From the NCBI RefSeq assembly GCF_023571765.1, contig NZ_JAMJXC010000002.1, positions 496,001-560,000 of the forward strand: a DNA stretch of 64,000 nucleotides. Reading direction: 5' to 3'. Below the pieces are notes generated by a model. The model made no database searches, had not been told where the DNA came from, and saw only the letters and a program-made list of their open reading frames with translations. Made by a program: the position numbers and the translations under genes. Shown here piece by piece: positions 1 through 7,283 of this stretch. Positions within the stretch are counted from its first letter, which is position 1. Every line of letters begins with the position of its first letter. Source of the DNA: Xanthobacter aminoxidans. Its GTDB lineage: Bacteria; Pseudomonadota; Alphaproteobacteria; Rhizobiales; Xanthobacteraceae.

Positions 1-196
1 GTTCCCGGCCATCGACATCACCCGGTCCGGCACCCGCAAGGAAGAGCTGCTGGTTCCCGCCGACACGCTCAAGAAGATGTATGTCCTGCGCCGCATCCTG
101 AATCCGATGGGCACCGTGGACGCCATCGAGTTCCTGCTCGACAAGCTGCGGCAGACGAAGACCAACCAGGACTTCTTCGACTCCATGAATACCTGA
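1..196 (+). CDS. rho: Transcription termination factor Rho, C-terminal end (5' partial)
   Basis: Only the last 64 codons are in the window; the reading frame enters at base 2 and stops at 194-196. The peptide begins with [17 protein letters not shown], continues with [20 protein letters not shown] and ends in DFFDSMNT. This is the highly conserved C-terminus of the Rho hexameric RNA helicase, which ends Rho-dependent transcription. The N-terminal RNA-binding domain and the ATPase core lie upstream of the window. A small stem-loop follows the stop after about 15 bases. Confidence 0.93.
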   Translation, partial: FPAIDITRSGTRKEELLVPADTLKKMYVLRRILNPMGTVDAIEFLLDKLRQTKTNQDFFDSMNT

Positions 197-210
197 GCGG
201 AACACCTGAG

Positions 211-232
211 CGCTCGTTCACGAGCGTTCATT
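211..232 (+). terminator. Possible weak terminator after rho
   Basis: CGCTCG (211-216) and CGAGCG (221-226) form a 6-bp stem with a TTCA loop, followed by TTCATT. It starts 14 bases after the rho stop. The stem is short and the T-run is interrupted. Confidence 0.4.
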
Positions 233-242
233 CCCTCAAAAG

Positions 243-262
243 GGGCCGGGTCAGCCCGGCCC
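243..262. other. Perfect 8-bp hairpin between rho and nfuA
   Basis: GGGCCGGG (243-250) and CCCGGCCC (255-262) are perfect inverted arms around TCAG. Four A residues precede the left arm, so the T-run of an intrinsic terminator exists only on the minus strand. No minus-strand gene lies to its right, so its role is unclear. Confidence 0.4.
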
Positions 263-416
263 TGTCCCCGCGGAACAAATGGCCAACCGAGCCCGGCGCG
301 TGATTCGCGCGCCTTTCGTTCCGCCCCTGTTCGGTGAAGCTGGAGGGGAGCGTGTCAATTCGGGACGATCCCGGATAGCTCCCTTCCCGTTTCGCGGCGT
401 CCTCCCTATCTTGAGA

Positions 417-450
417 GAAACCGGCGGGTTTTCCCCGCACCGTTTCTTTT
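417..450 (+). promoter_or_regulatory. Terminator-like hairpin in the nfuA leader
   Basis: GAAAC (417-421) pairs with GTTTC (442-446). Inside it GG (423-424) pairs with CC (440-441), and CGGG (425-428) pairs with CCCG (434-437) around a TTTTC loop. TTTT (447-450) follows directly and then the nfuA ribosome binding site GAGG. The shape is that of an intrinsic terminator or attenuator just before the gene. No alternative antiterminator fold was worked out. Confidence 0.4.
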
Positions 451-461
451 GAGGATTGGCC

Positions 462-1022
462 ATGTTCATCCAGACGGAAACCACGCCGAACCCGGCGACA
501 CTGAAGTTCCTGCCCGGCCGTTCGGTGCTGGGGGAGGGCGTTCTCGATCTGCGCTCGGCCGAGGATGCCGATCTTTCCCCGCTCGCCCAACGCCTGTTCG
601 ACGTGCGCGGCGTGTCGGCGGTGATGCTCGGCTCGGACTTCGTGACCGTGACCAAGGCCGACAGCGAGTGGCCGCAGATCAAGCCGGCCATTCTCGGCGC
701 CATCATGGAGCACTTCATGTCCGGCGCCCCGGTCCTGTCCGAGGGCGTGAAGCCGGATGTCAGCGACGGCGACGAGTTCTTCGACGCGAAGGACGGCGAG
801 ATCGTCGCCACTATCAAGGAGCTGCTGGAGACGCGCGTGCGTCCGGCGGTCGCCAATGACGGCGGCGACATCACCTTCCGCGGCTTCGAGAACGGTGTGG
901 TTTTCCTCAACATGAAGGGCTCCTGCTCGGGCTGCCCCTCTTCGACGGCCACGCTCAAGAACGGCATCGAGAACCTGTTGAAGCATTTCGTGCCGGAAGT
1001 GGCGGAAGTCCGGGCTGTCTGA
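462..1022 (+). CDS. nfuA: NifU-like Fe-S scaffold/carrier protein NfuA
   Basis: A 186-residue protein with an Nfu N-terminal domain (about residues 1-90) followed by a NifU C-terminal domain (about 110-186). The second domain carries the C155-x-x-C158 pair in the motif SCSGCPSS, which binds a bridging [4Fe-4S] cluster in the dimer. Nfu proteins deliver clusters to client enzymes in the cytoplasm. The opening FIQTETTPNPATLKF is typical of the alphaproteobacterial and mitochondrial NFU1 type. ATG 462 is preferred over the in-frame TTG at 456 because GAGG (451-454) lies 7 bases before ATG but overlaps the region just before TTG. A terminator-like hairpin sits immediately upstream. The gene lies ahead of the tsaB-rimI-fur group. 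Confidence 0.93.
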   Translation: MFIQTETTPNPATLKFLPGRSVLGEGVLDLRSAEDADLSPLAQRLFDVRGVSAVMLGSDFVTVTKADSEWPQIKPAILGAIMEHFMSGAPVLSEGVKPDVSDGDEFFDAKDGEIVATIKELLETRVRPAVANDGGDITFRGFENGVVFLNMKGSCSGCPSSTATLKNGIENLLKHFVPEVAEVRAV

Positions 1023-1150
1023 CGACGCGGACCCGGTTTGACGGTATTCGGGAACGGTCCCATTAACCTTTCCCGAAAGTGAGCGTGCCGGGTCGCTTCC
1101 CCCCGCCACGGTTTCGGTTGATCGTGGCGGCGATCGGGGTGCCCGCGTTC

Positions 1151-1834
1151 ATGTATGTCCTCGCCATAGACACGGCGCTTGCCGCCTGCTCCGCCGCGGT
1201 GCTCGACACCGAGACGGACAGCATCGTCTCGGGCGATTCGCTGCTCATGGAGCGGGGACATGCGGAGACGCTGATCCCCCTGGTGGAGCAGGTGATGAGC
1301 TCCGCCGGCATCGATTTCGAGCATCTCGCCCGCATTGCCGTCACGGTGGGTCCCGGCAGCTTCACCGGGCTTCGGGTGGGCCTGTCCGCCGCCCGCGGCT
1401 TCGGCCTCACCTCTAATCGGCCGGTGGTGGGCGTGACGACGCTGGCGGCCCTCGCCGCACCCTATCTTGCCCATGACGATGCCGTGCCGGTGGTGTCCGC
1501 CATCGATGCCCGCCACGGCCATGTGTTCCTCCAGATGTTCGGTGTCGGCGGACGCACGTTGATCGCCCCGCGCATCACCAGCGTGCGGGAGGCGGCGCGC
1601 TCCGTGGCCATCGGCGCGGTGCGGATCGTTGGCTCCGGGGCCAATCTCGTGGCCGATGCCTGGCCGCCGTCTGAAAAACTGCCGGAGCTGGTCGACGATA
1701 CGCCGGCCCCCGACGTGGCATGGGTTGCCCGTCTCGGTTCCGTCGCCGATCCCGAAGCGGCCGAGCCGCGCCCGCTCTACCTGCGGCCCCCTGATGCCAA
1801 GCCGCAGGACAAGGCCCGCATCGCCCGCCGATGA
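1151..1834 (+). CDS. tsaB: tRNA threonylcarbamoyladenosine biosynthesis protein TsaB
   Basis: A 227-residue ASKHA-fold protein (YeaZ). It is the non-catalytic partner of TsaD in forming N6-threonylcarbamoyladenosine at position 37 of ANN-decoding tRNAs. The N-terminus VLAIDTALAACSAAV is the phosphate-1-like strand, and VGPGSFTGLRVG (residues 66-77) is the family signature. ATG 1151 gives the usual family length; the open frame runs further upstream to 1079, but that extension has no family features. The stop overlaps the next start (ATGA at 1831-1834), so translation is probably coupled to rimI, the usual neighbour. Confidence 0.93.
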   Translation: MYVLAIDTALAACSAAVLDTETDSIVSGDSLLMERGHAETLIPLVEQVMSSAGIDFEHLARIAVTVGPGSFTGLRVGLSAARGFGLTSNRPVVGVTTLAALAAPYLAHDDAVPVVSAIDARHGHVFLQMFGVGGRTLIAPRITSVREAARSVAIGAVRIVGSGANLVADAWPPSEKLPELVDDTPAPDVAWVARLGSVADPEAAEPRPLYLRPPDAKPQDKARIARR

Positions 1835-2307
1835 AACGCCTGCTCGACCGTCTGTTCCCGCCCCGCCCGCCACTGCTGCGGGCCGCGACGGCGGCGGATA
1901 TTCCCCATCTTGCGGCCATCCACGCCCGCGCCTTCGCGCGCGGCTGGGACGCTGACGAGTTCGAGCGGCTGCTTGCCGACCGCGCCGTGCGCGCCCATGT
2001 GGCGACGCTTGGCCCCCGCAAGCCTCCGGTGGGCTTCGTCCTGTCCCACTGCGTGACGCCCGAATCGGAAATCCTGACCATCGCCGTCGTCACCGACCGC
2101 CGCCGGCGGGGGGTTGGCCGGGCTCTGGTCTCCTTCCACCTGGCCCGCCTCGCCGCCGAAGGCGTCTCGACCTCCTTTCTGGAGGTGGAGGAAGGCAATG
2201 CCGCCGCCCGCACGCTTTATGCACGTCTTGGCTATGGCGAGGTGGGCCGGCGCAGGGGCTATTATGCGGGCGGTGCCGACGCGCTGCTGCTGCGCCGCGA
2301 CTTTTGA
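1831..2307 (+). CDS. rimI: Ribosomal-protein-alanine N-acetyltransferase RimI-like (GNAT)
   Basis: A 158-residue single-domain GNAT acetyltransferase. The acetyl-CoA loop is RRRRGVGRA (residues 90-98), preceded by the strand ILTIAVV. The C-terminal VEEGNAAARTLYARLGY is the typical motif B region. RimI acetylates the N-terminal alanine of ribosomal protein S18 in E. coli. The assignment here rests on the GNAT fold plus the conserved tsaB-rimI neighbourhood, and the substrate is not provable from sequence. The start overlaps the tsaB stop by four bases. Confidence 0.88.
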   Translation: MKRLLDRLFPPRPPLLRAATAADIPHLAAIHARAFARGWDADEFERLLADRAVRAHVATLGPRKPPVGFVLSHCVTPESEILTIAVVTDRRRRGVGRALVSFHLARLAAEGVSTSFLEVEEGNAAARTLYARLGYGEVGRRRGYYAGGADALLLRRDF

Positions 2308-2399
2308 GCTTCAGCAAGCCTTTGTCCGCCCCCTTGCGGCGCGGAAGCGGCGGCGCGATAAGGCAGAGGAATGTCCCTGGGTCGTCGCGGAGGTCCCGC

Positions 2400-2831
2400 T
2401 TGAGCGGAAAGATCAGCCTCATTGAGGAAGCCTGCCTCGCCAAGGGCATGCGGATGACCGAGCAGCGCCGGGTCATCGCCCGCGTGCTGTCCGGCGCGCA
2501 GGATCATCCCGACGTGGAAGAGCTGCACCGCCGCGCCGTGGCCATCGACGACAACATCTCCATCTCCACGGTCTATCGCACCGTGAAGATGCTGGAGGAC
2601 GCTGGCATCATCGAGCGGCACGATTTCGGCGACGGCCGGGCCCGCTATGAGCAGATGCCCGACGAGCACCATGACCACCTGATCGATCTCAGGTCTGGTC
2701 AGGTCATCGAATTCCGCTCCGAGCAGATCGAGGCGCTGCAGGAGCAGATCGCTCGCGAACTCGGCTTCAAGCTCCGTGGCCACCGCCTCGAGCTCTATGC
2801 GGTGCCGCTCGACGAGGACGAGAAGCAGTGA
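2400..2831 (+). CDS. fur: Fur-family metalloregulator (Fur/Mur)
   Basis: A 143-residue protein with the Fur winged helix (KGMRMTEQRRVIARVL, then ISISTVYRTVKMLEDAGIIE) and the dimerisation domain with a histidine-rich metal site (EHHDH, residues 89-93). The CxxC structural zinc pairs of many Fur proteins are absent, as in the alphaproteobacterial Fur/Mur proteins that respond to Mn(II) or Fe(II). I infer a manganese- or iron-responsive repressor. The start is TTG at 2400, chosen because GCGGAGG (2388-2393 region) ends six bases before it and because it gives the family length. The frame upstream is open to 2304 but non-conserved. The stop overlaps the next start (GTGA). Confidence 0.9.
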   Translation: MSGKISLIEEACLAKGMRMTEQRRVIARVLSGAQDHPDVEELHRRAVAIDDNISISTVYRTVKMLEDAGIIERHDFGDGRARYEQMPDEHHDHLIDLRSGQVIEFRSEQIEALQEQIARELGFKLRGHRLELYAVPLDEDEKQ

Positions 2832-3766
2832 CGCCTCCCGGCGGGCGACCGTCGGCGCCCGCTTCCAGCGACGGTCATTTGTTGCCGCCCCTCGGGCCGG
2901 AGCAGCCCGCCCTTTCGCGCCTGATGGACCGCCTGCGGCTTGCCGGCGTGCTCAGCGTGGTCGGGGGGGTGACGCTGGTCGGCATTCCCCTTCAGTGGAT
3001 CTCGCTGAAGCTCGGTCTCGATGCCCGCCGCCACATTCCGCGGCTCTATCACCGCATCCTGCTGCGGCTCATCGGCGTGCGGGTCCATGTCCGCGGCACG
3101 CCGGCTGCGGACCGCCCGCTGCTGATCCTTGCCAACCACGCCTCCTGGCTCGACATCCCCGTGGTGGGCTCGCTCACGCCCTTGTTCTTCGTGGCCAAGA
3201 GCGAGGTGTCCGGCTGGCCGCTCATCGGCCTTCTCGCCAAGTTCCAGCGCACCGTCTTCGTGGATCGCCAGCGCCGCCATGCCACCGGCGCGGTGAACCG
3301 GGAGATTGCCGATCGCCTCGCTGATGGTGATCCCGTGGTGCTGTTCGCCGAGGGCACGTCGAGCGATGGCAACCGCGTGCTCCCGTTCCGCACCGCTTTG
3401 GTGGGCGCCGCGCGCGAGGCCTTCGCCGCCGGGGCGGAGGTGGTGGTGCAGCCCCTCGCCGTGTCCTATGTCCGGCTTCAGGGCTTGCCCATGGGCCGCA
3501 GCCATCGGCCCGTGGCCGCCTGGTTCGGCGATATGGAGTTGGCCCCGCATCTGATGGACGTGCTGCGCCACGGCGCCATCGACGTGGAAGTCACCTTCGG
3601 CGTGCCGGTGCGGCTCGATGCCGCCCATGACCGCAAAAGCGTGACGCGCGAGAGCGAGGCGACGGTGCGCCGGCTGTGCTCCAGCGCCCTCGCCGGCCGG
3701 GCGGCAGATGCTGACGCGTCGGGCCCCTTGCCGGACGCCCGCACCTCCGGCATCAACCGGTCATGA
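2828..3766 (+). CDS. plsC: 1-acyl-sn-glycerol-3-phosphate acyltransferase (PlsC family)
   Basis: A 312-residue membrane-associated acyltransferase of phospholipid synthesis, which converts lysophosphatidate to phosphatidate. The catalytic HX4D motif is NHASWLD (H104 and D109), and the phosphate-binding motif is FAEGTSSDG (from residue 173). A hydrophobic segment near residues 38-58 could anchor it to the inner membrane. The first 30 residues are low-complexity and may not belong. GTG 2828 overlaps the fur stop by four bases; ATG 2924 is a shorter alternative. The C-terminal 40 residues look unstructured. It follows fur, as in many Rhizobiales. Confidence 0.9.
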   Translation: MTPPGGRPSAPASSDGHLLPPLGPEQPALSRLMDRLRLAGVLSVVGGVTLVGIPLQWISLKLGLDARRHIPRLYHRILLRLIGVRVHVRGTPAADRPLLILANHASWLDIPVVGSLTPLFFVAKSEVSGWPLIGLLAKFQRTVFVDRQRRHATGAVNREIADRLADGDPVVLFAEGTSSDGNRVLPFRTALVGAAREAFAAGAEVVVQPLAVSYVRLQGLPMGRSHRPVAAWFGDMELAPHLMDVLRHGAIDVEVTFGVPVRLDAAHDRKSVTRESEATVRRLCSSALAGRAADADASGPLPDARTSGINRS

Positions 3767-4629
3767 TCTCGCTCGCCGCCATCGGCTTCGGCTATTGCGC
3801 CCGGCACCTGTTGGCCGAGGACCGCGCGGCGTTTGGCCGCGTCATCGGCACAGCACGGGACACGGCCCGCCTCTCCACCTTTCCGCCCGACGTGGAGGCT
3901 TTCGCCTTCGATGGCAGGACGCTTGGGGATGGTCTCGCGGCGGCTCTGGGCGATGTCCAGATTCTGCTGGCGTCCGCTCCACCGGACGATCGGGGCGACC
4001 CTATCCTGTGTTGCGCCGCGGAAACTCTGGCCGCCGGCCGCCTGCGGCAGGTGGTCTATCTCACCACGCTCGGGGTCTATGGGAACCACGACGGGGCCTG
4101 GGTGGACGAGGCGACCCCGCCGCGCGCGGGCAGCGCGCGCCTCGAACGGCGGCTGAAAGCGGAAGCGGATTGGCAGGCCTTCGGCCGCAGGCACGGCGTC
4201 CGGGTCGCGGTGCTGCGCCTAGCCGGCATATACGGACCCGGGCGCAACGCGCTGGTTCAGCTGCGCGCGGGCGAGGCCCGGCGCATCGACAAGCCCGGGC
4301 AGGTGTTCAACCGCATCCATGTGGACGATATCGTCTGCACCATCCGGGCGGCGATCGCGCACCGTTACGACGGCATCATCAACGTCACAGATGACCTGCC
4401 CGCCCCGCCCGGCGATCCCATTGCCTATGCTGCGGAGCTGCTGGGGATGGACCCACCGCCGGCGATTCCCTTCGATGAGGCGGCGCGGGAGATGAGCCCC
4501 ATGGCTCTCTCCTTCTGGTCCGGCAACAAGCGTGTCGGCAATGCCCGGCTCAAGGAAGAGCTGGGGGTGACGCTACGCTATCCGACCTACCGCGAGGGGC
4601 TATTCGCGCTCCACGCGGCGGGCGCGTGA
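3763..4629 (+). CDS. NAD(P)-binding SDR/epimerase-like protein
   Basis: A 288-residue Rossmann-fold protein of the extended SDR type (YeeZ-like). The N-terminal nucleotide loop is IGFGYCARHL. There are an SDR-like YLTTLGVYGNHDG segment and a later LRLAGIYGPGRN segment typical of NAD-dependent epimerases, plus NRIHVDDIV and a late substrate region. The reaction is not predictable. It overlaps the plsC stop by four bases (ATGA) and points toward trmB, which ends 9 bases away on the other strand. It may have reached this place through the inversion described in the findings. Confidence 0.8.
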   Translation: MISLAAIGFGYCARHLLAEDRAAFGRVIGTARDTARLSTFPPDVEAFAFDGRTLGDGLAAALGDVQILLASAPPDDRGDPILCCAAETLAAGRLRQVVYLTTLGVYGNHDGAWVDEATPPRAGSARLERRLKAEADWQAFGRRHGVRVAVLRLAGIYGPGRNALVQLRAGEARRIDKPGQVFNRIHVDDIVCTIRAAIAHRYDGIINVTDDLPAPPGDPIAYAAELLGMDPPPAIPFDEAAREMSPMALSFWSGNKRVGNARLKEELGVTLRYPTYREGLFALHAAGA

Positions 4630-4638
4630 ACACGGATT

Positions 4639-5376
4639 CTAGCGCCGCACGAAGGTGAGGTAGGTGGGCACGCGGCCCTGCGTGATGGCCTTGGCCTCGT
4701 AGCGCGTGCCCGGCCAGAACGGATAGGGCTTGCGCCAGTCGTCGGCCCGCTGCGCCGTCCATGTGAAGGCGCCGTGCGCACGTAAGTGGGCGAGGGTCCA
4801 GCCCACATAATGCGGCACGTCGGACGCGAAGCGGAACACGCCGCCGGGGCGGATGACACGGGCCAGCCGGTCGAGATTGTCGGGACGCACGAAGCGCCGC
4901 TTCCAATGCCGCTTCTTCGGCCACGGATCGGGATAGAAAAGATCGACGCCATCGAGGCTTGCCGTGGGCAGCCGGTCGAGCAGCAGCGCCGCGTCGAGGT
5001 CGAAGACCCGCACGTTGGCGAGACTGCGGGCGTCGAGATCCACCAGCATCCGCGCAAGGCCGTTGAGGAAGGGCTCGGCCCCGATGAAGCCCATCTCGGG
5101 CCGTCGGGCCGCGTGGTCGATCAGGTGTTCGCCGCAGCCGCAGCCGATTTCCAGCCAGTATCCCTGCCTCGGTTCGGGAAAGAGGCTGGCGGGAACGGAC
5201 GCCGCGTCGAGATCGACCTTGTAGCGCGGCAGCAGATGCGTGAGGGCGTCCTGCTGCAGCCCACGCAGCGTCTTGCCGATACGCCGGCCATAGAAGGCGC
5301 CACGCGCCTCGAAGTCCGTGGCGGCGGAGGGGAGGGGCGCGGACTGGCTTGGGGGTTCGCTCGGCTGCTGGCTCAT
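4639..5376 (-). CDS. trmB: tRNA (guanine-N7-)-methyltransferase TrmB
   Basis: A 245-residue class I SAM-dependent methyltransferase that makes m7G46 in the tRNA variable loop. The SAM loop is EIGCGCGEH (residues 76-84), and the family signature is FYPDPWPKKRHWKRR (from residue 147). The C-terminal TRYEAKA and PTYLTFVRR segments are also typical. The first 20 residues are a Ser/Pro/Gln-rich extension. It is the last gene of the minus-strand block; an intrinsic terminator stands between metK and its start, so it may depend on readthrough or on a promoter in that short gap. Confidence 0.94.
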   Translation of the reverse strand: MSQQPSEPPSQSAPLPSAATDFEARGAFYGRRIGKTLRGLQQDALTHLLPRYKVDLDAASVPASLFPEPRQGYWLEIGCGCGEHLIDHAARRPEMGFIGAEPFLNGLARMLVDLDARSLANVRVFDLDAALLLDRLPTASLDGVDLFYPDPWPKKRHWKRRFVRPDNLDRLARVIRPGGVFRFASDVPHYVGWTLAHLRAHGAFTWTAQRADDWRKPYPFWPGTRYEAKAITQGRVPTYLTFVRR

Positions 5377-5388
5377 GGGGTCATGCTG

Positions 5389-5428
5389 AAAAAGGCACCG
5401 GCCGGACTGCAGGGCAATCCGGCCGGTG
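5389..5428 (-). terminator. Intrinsic terminator of metK
   Basis: On the minus strand an 11-bp perfect stem, CACCGGCCGGA / TCCGGCCGGTG (5396-5406 and 5418-5428), encloses an 11-base loop. CC and then TTTTT (5389-5393) follow. It lies 48 bases after the metK stop and 12 bases before the trmB start codon. Confidence 0.75.
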
Positions 5429-5475
5429 GGTCAACACAGATGGGTCAAGATGCGACGGTGGCAGCCCCCGAGGGC

Positions 5476-6669
5476 TCAGGCCACCGCAGCCTTGAGCGCG
5501 TCCACGAGATCGGTCTTCTCCCAGGAGAAGCCGCCGTCCGCTTCCGGCGCGCGGCCGAAATGGCCATAGGCAGAGGTGCGGGCGTAGATGGGCTTGGTGA
5601 GGCCGAGATGCTCGCGGATGCCGCGGGGGCGCAGGTTCATTACCTCGCGCAGCACCTTTTCAAGCTTCGCCTCGTCCACCTTTCCGGTGCCGTGCAGGTC
5701 CACATAGACCGCCAGCGGATCGGACACGCCGATGGCGTAGGCAAGCTGGATGGTGGCGCGGTCGGCGAGATCAGCGGCGACCACGTTCTTCGCGAGGTAG
5801 CGCGCGGCATAGGCGGCCGAGCGGTCCACCTTGGTCGGGTCCTTGCCGGAGAAGGCACCGCCGCCGTGGGGGGCCGCGCCGCCGTAGGTGTCCACGATGA
5901 TCTTGCGGCCGGTGAGGCCGCAGTCGCCATCGGGGCCGCCGATGACGAACTTGCCGGTGGGGTTGACGTGCCAGACGGTGGCGTCGGTCACCCAGCCATC
6001 CGGCAGGGTCTTCTTGATGTAGGGCTCGACGATGGACTTCACGTCATGGGACGTGAGGTGCTCATCCAGGTGCTGGGTCGACAGCACGATCTGGGTGACG
6101 CCGACCGGCTTGCCGTTCTCGTACTGGACGGTGACCTGGCTCTTGGCATCGGGGCCGAGCGCGTGGGTCTCGCCGGAGTGGCGGGCTTCCGCCAGCACCT
6201 TCAGGATCTTGTGGGCATAATAGATGGGAGCGGGCATCAGCTCCGGGGTCTCGCGCACGGCATAGCCGAACATGATGCCCTGGTCGCCGGCGCCCTCGTC
6301 CTTGTTGCCGGCGATATCCACGCCCTGCGCGATGTCCGCCGACTGGGCGTGCAGCAGCACGTCGATGTCGGCCGTCTCCCAGTGGAAGCCGGCCTGCTCG
6401 TAGCCGATGTCCTTGATGGCAAGGCGCGCGACGTGGGACAGGAGGTCCCGGGTGATCGAGGACGGACCACGGGTCTCGCCAGCGATCACCACCTTGTTGG
6501 TGGTGGCGAGCGTCTCGCACGCGACGCGGATCTGGCTCGGGTCCCAGCCCTCGGTTTCCGCAGTGCGGAAGAAAGTGTCCACCACTTCGTCCGAAATCCG
6601 GTCGCAGACCTTGTCCGGATGCCCTTCGGAAACCGATTCACTCGTGAACAGATACGATTGACGCGCCAT
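5476..6669 (-). CDS. metK: S-adenosylmethionine synthetase
   Basis: A 397-residue cytoplasmic enzyme making S-adenosylmethionine from methionine and ATP. The N-terminal motif [10 protein letters not shown], the central [12 protein letters not shown] and the [19 protein letters not shown] loop are diagnostic. The start is ATG at 6669 ([13 protein letters not shown]); the frame is open to 6720, but the extra residues are basic and unlike the family. It lies 107 bases after the XRE gene, as in most Rhizobiales. No SAM riboswitch fold was recognised in that gap. A strong terminator follows the gene. Confidence 0.96.
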   Translation of the reverse strand: MARQSYLFTSESVSEGHPDKVCDRISDEVVDTFFRTAETEGWDPSQIRVACETLATTNKVVIAGETRGPSSITRDLLSHVARLAIKDIGYEQAGFHWETADIDVLLHAQSADIAQGVDIAGNKDEGAGDQGIMFGYAVRETPELMPAPIYYAHKILKVLAEARHSGETHALGPDAKSQVTVQYENGKPVGVTQIVLSTQHLDEHLTSHDVKSIVEPYIKKTLPDGWVTDATVWHVNPTGKFVIGGPDGDCGLTGRKIIVDTYGGAAPHGGGAFSGKDPTKVDRSAAYAARYLAKNVVAADLADRATIQLAYAIGVSDPLAVYVDLHGTGKVDEAKLEKVLREVMNLRPRGIREHLGLTKPIYARTSAYGHFGRAPEADGGFSWEKTDLVDALKAAVA

Positions 6670-6752
6670 GTGACGGCCCCTTTTGCGCCCGCGCCGCGGT
6701 GCGGCCGCCCTTTGTGGCAACGCAGCGGCGGGCGGTCAAGGTCGTCAGCGCG

Positions 6753-6774
6753 AAAACGTTCGCCAAAACGAACG
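6753..6774 (-). terminator. Short intrinsic terminator after the XRE regulator gene
   Basis: Read on the minus strand, CGTTCG-TTTTGG-CGAACG (6774-6757) is followed by TTTT (6756-6753). It begins three bases after the regulator stop codon. The stem is only 6 bp, so termination may be partial. Confidence 0.5.
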
Positions 6775-6776
6775 CT

Positions 6777-7184
6777 TCACGCCTCGGTTTCACCGGCGAT
6801 GGCGATCACCAGATCGACGATGCGCCGACGCACGCGGGCGTCGGAAATCCGCATGAAGTTCCGGGTGAGCGTCAGTCCGTCGGACGTGGCGAGGAAGTCG
6901 GAGATGTAGGCCGGGGACTGCTCCTCGGAGAAACCTTCGCCCTCGGGTCCAACGGTGGGGGCACCTTCGAAGAAGAAGGCGACGGGAACACCAAGGGTGG
7001 TCGAAATCTGCTGAAGCCGGCTCGCGCCGATGCGATTCGTACCCTTCTCGTACTTCTGAATCTGCTGAAACGTGATGCCCAGATGCTCGCCCAGCTTCTC
7101 CTGGCTCATTCCCACCATCATCCGCCTCATGCGGACACGCGAGCCAACGTGCTTATCAATAGGGTTCGGCGCCTTCTTGACCAT
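6777..7184 (-). CDS. XRE-family helix-turn-helix regulator
   Basis: A 135-residue regulator with an N-terminal Cro/C1-type HTH (RVRMRRMMVGMSQEKLGEHL, then ITFQQIQKYEKGTNRIGASRL, about residues 16-70). The C-terminal part (VRRRIVDLVIAIAGE) is probably for dimerisation. The metK-proximal position upstream of the SAM synthetase gene is conserved in Rhizobiales. The target genes cannot be read from sequence. A perfect dyad in its own upstream region suggests autoregulation. Confidence 0.9.
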   Translation of the reverse strand: MVKKAPNPIDKHVGSRVRMRRMMVGMSQEKLGEHLGITFQQIQKYEKGTNRIGASRLQQISTTLGVPVAFFFEGAPTVGPEGEGFSEEQSPAYISDFLATSDGLTLTRNFMRISDARVRRRIVDLVIAIAGETEA

Positions 7185-7220
7185 GGTCTCTCCGGCTATG
7201 TCGGAAAAGATTACTCAATA

Positions 7221-7235
7221 CTTCGCTGTGCGAAG
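7221..7235. promoter_or_regulatory. Dyad upstream of the XRE regulator, possible operator
   Basis: CTTCGC and GCGAAG form a perfect 6-bp dyad with a TGT spacer. It lies 37-51 bases upstream of the regulator start, where a promoter would be, and is the right size for a dimeric Cro/C1-type protein. This is inference from position and symmetry only. Confidence 0.35.
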
Positions 7236-7283
7236 GCTGCCCTGATTGCCGGCGAACATAGGCATACAATCGGAACGCGTCGA

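Noticed and set aside
6670-6776. Possible SAM riboswitch ahead of metK
   Set aside because: The 107-base gap contains the terminator of the XRE gene and GC-rich sequence, but no recognisable SAM-I, SAM-II or SAM/SAH core.
4786-6909. A 707-codon plus-strand frame opposite trmB and metK
   Set aside because: It is antisense to both genes; the composition is that of reverse-complemented coding DNA.
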